DNA from: an uncultured Actinomycetes bacterium
GTDB lineage: Bacteria > Actinomycetota > Actinomycetes > Nanopelagicales > Nanopelagicaceae
Assembly (NCBI GenBank): GCA_903842855.1
Contig: CAIMNT010000214.1
Location: forward strand, 1-33,580
Reading direction: 5' to 3'
DNA length: 33,580 nucleotides
Below are positions 32,157 to 33,580 of the stretch, in pieces. Positions within the stretch are counted from its first letter, which is position 1. Every line of letters begins with the position of its first letter. A program made the translations under genes and the position numbers. The notes below the pieces were generated by a model. The model saw nothing but the letters and a program-made list of their open reading frames with translations, was not told where the DNA came from and made no database searches.

Positions 32157-32283
32157 ACGTTGTTCCGGGGTCGGTGTAATTCCGAACCGGCGGTTAAAGT
32201 CCGCGACCCGATGGCATCCAGTTATCGGTGGATTTGGTGAAATTCCAGAACCGACGGTGAAAGTCCGGATGAGAGGGACACGT
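32157..32283 (+). ncRNA. FMN riboswitch (RFN element) aptamer
   Basis: Conserved RFN segments in order: GGTGTAATTCCGAACCGGCGGTTAAAGTCCGCGACCC ... GGATTTGGTGAAATTCCAGAACCGACGGTGAAAGTCCGGATGAGAG. P1 closes as ACGT(T)GTTCC with GGGACACGT. Confidence 0.96.
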
Positions 32284-32400
32284 AGAGGTTAGATTCATTT
32301 TCAATTGGATCAATGTTCAATTGAATTACTCTTGAATCGCGCCTTCATGTGGCTACCCCGGAGTATGCGCTGAAACTAAAGAAAAAAGGGGGAACAACAA

Positions 32401-33084
32401 ATGTCATTCATTCACTGGTTATTTAATGCTCAGGTGCATTTTGGTAATAAGTACACGCAAGCAATCTATTGGAAAGAGATCATCGGAAACATTTTTGGAT
32501 TGGGAAGTGCCCTGCTCGGAATGAGACGAAAGATGTGGGCGTGGCCAATTGGAATTATTGGAAATGTCCTACTCTTCACGCTCTTCATCGGAAGCATTTG
32601 GGATCCACATCAAACCAGTCGAATCATGCTGGGGCAGGCAGGTCGCCAACTTCTCTTGATCGCAGTCAGCCTCTACGGATGGTGGACATGGAGTCAAAAC
32701 CGCAGAAAACCTTCTTATGATGGAAAACCTCCAGTCGCGATTCGATGGACTACCACCAGCGAGAAGTTAGTTTTGGTTCCAGCAACCGTTGCCTTCTATT
32801 TCGCAACCTTCTTCATCATCACCGCAATCGGAGGCTCTTGGAACATTGCTGCCGACTCGTGGATCTTTACTGGCACCGCGCTAGCTACATATGGGCTGGC
32901 TCGCGGATTTGTCGAATTCTGGCTGGTCTGGGTAGCCGTGGATGCCGTGGGTGTTCCATTGGATATTCGCGGTCATTACTATCCAACCGCCTTCATGTAT
33001 ATCTTCTATGGCGCCTTCGTTATCTGGGGCTTTGTAACGTGGTTGCTGACAGCCAAGCGTGAGAAGGTAGCGGTCGCGGCATAA
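32401..33084 (+). CDS. ribM: PnuC-family transporter, probable riboflavin transporter RibM (PnuX)
   Basis: Polytopic protein with PnuC-like segments (WKEIIGNIFGLGSALLGMRRKMWAWPIGIIGNVLLF, QAGRQLLLIAVSLYGWWTW). FMN riboswitch upstream supports riboflavin rather than nicotinamide riboside; SD aaggggga. Confidence 0.88.
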   Translation: MSFIHWLFNAQVHFGNKYTQAIYWKEIIGNIFGLGSALLGMRRKMWAWPIGIIGNVLLFTLFIGSIWDPHQTSRIMLGQAGRQLLLIAVSLYGWWTWSQNRRKPSYDGKPPVAIRWTTTSEKLVLVPATVAFYFATFFIITAIGGSWNIAADSWIFTGTALATYGLARGFVEFWLVWVAVDAVGVPLDIRGHYYPTAFMYIFYGAFVIWGFVTWLLTAKREKVAVAA

Positions 33085-33112
33085 TCTGGCACTTGAGAAG
33101 CGGCACTCCAAT

Positions 33113-33124
33113 TAGAATGATGAC
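33113..33124 (+). promoter_or_regulatory. Putative leaderless promoter -10 (TAGAAT-N6-ATG) for hisE-hisG
   Basis: TAGAAT 33113-33118, GATGAC spacer, ATG 33125; no SD. Confidence 0.6.
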
Positions 33125-33388
33125 ATGAAGTCATTCGATGAACTGTGGATAGAACTGAGCGAAAAGGCGAACTCTCGCCCCGCCGGTTCATCCACGGTGG
33201 CCGCTTTAGATTCTGGCATCCATGCAATGGGTAAGAAGATCATTGAGGAGGCCGGCGAGGTCTGGCTTGCTGCAGAACACGAGAGTGACTCTGCTCTGGC
33301 CCTTGAAATCTCACAACTTCTCTACCGTCTCCAAGTTCTAATGCTGGCTCGGGGTATTACTCCGGAAGATGTTTATAAAGTTCTTTAA
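33125..33388 (+). CDS. hisE: Phosphoribosyl-ATP pyrophosphatase
   Basis: 87 aa; [53 protein letters not shown]; followed by hisG. Confidence 0.94.
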   Translation: MKSFDELWIELSEKANSRPAGSSTVAALDSGIHAMGKKIIEEAGEVWLAAEHESDSALALEISQLLYRLQVLMLARGITPEDVYKVL

Positions 33389-33418
33389 TCAGGTCCGGAA
33401 TATCGCGAGGAGTTTTGC

Positions 33419-33580
33419 ATGCTTAAAGTAGCTATCCCAAACAAAGGAAGTCTCTCTGACTCCGCTATCGCGGCGCTTAAAGAGGCGGGCTATCGGCAAC
33501 GCACTGATGCGCGCGATCTGACCCTCATCGATCCTGAAAACGAAGTTGAGTTTTACTATTTGAGACCTCGCGATATAGCA
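33419..33580 (+). CDS. hisG: ATP phosphoribosyltransferase, 3'-truncated by window edge
   Basis: [56 protein letters not shown] gcgaggag; frame open to the window end. Confidence 0.95.
   Translation, partial: MLKVAIPNKGSLSDSAIAALKEAGYRQRTDARDLTLIDPENEVEFYYLRPRDIA

Noticed and set aside
32469-33062. Alternative + strand ORFs (32469..32720, 32745..33062) within ribM
   Set aside because: Out-of-frame within a clear PnuC-family membrane protein; no domain or SD.
1-33580. CRISPR arrays, transposons, phage genes, tRNA/rRNA
   Set aside because: No regularly spaced direct repeats, transposase/integrase-like ORFs, terminal inverted repeats or tRNA/rRNA-like sequences were seen by eye.

Overview
This window is a compact, core-metabolic segment of an actinobacterial chromosome. 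Every supported gene is on the + strand and intergenic gaps are very short. Moderate GC and heavy gene packing suggest a streamlined lineage, possibly freshwater, but that placement is inference only. Gene order: MBL-fold hydrolase (partial) - hisS - aspS - DUF948-like - alaS - ruvX - mltG - aroE - prepilin peptidase - aroC - aroK - aroB - aroQ - efp - nusB - [pyrR leader] pyrR - pyrB - pyrC - carA - carB - pyrK - pyrD - pyrF - mihF::gmk fused ORF - rpoZ - coaBC - metK - priA - def - fmt - rsmB - rpe - [FMN riboswitch] ribM/pnuC-like - hisE - hisG (partial). I see no CRISPR, transposon, prophage, rRNA or tRNA, and no obvious new defence or mobile system. The observations most worth checking are: (1) a single ORF fusing actinobacterial integration host factor (mIHF) to guanylate kinase, with an SD-like internal GTG start at the junction; (2) a repeated TANNNT-N6-ATG arrangement at seven gene starts, pointing to leaderless transcription, with a similar arrangement at two structured leaders; (3) an FMN riboswitch and RibM-type transporter in the slot where related actinobacteria carry riboflavin biosynthesis genes, suggesting loss of the pathway with retention of uptake; (4) a compact two-hairpin pyrR leader whose second hairpin contains the pyrR Shine-Dalgarno.
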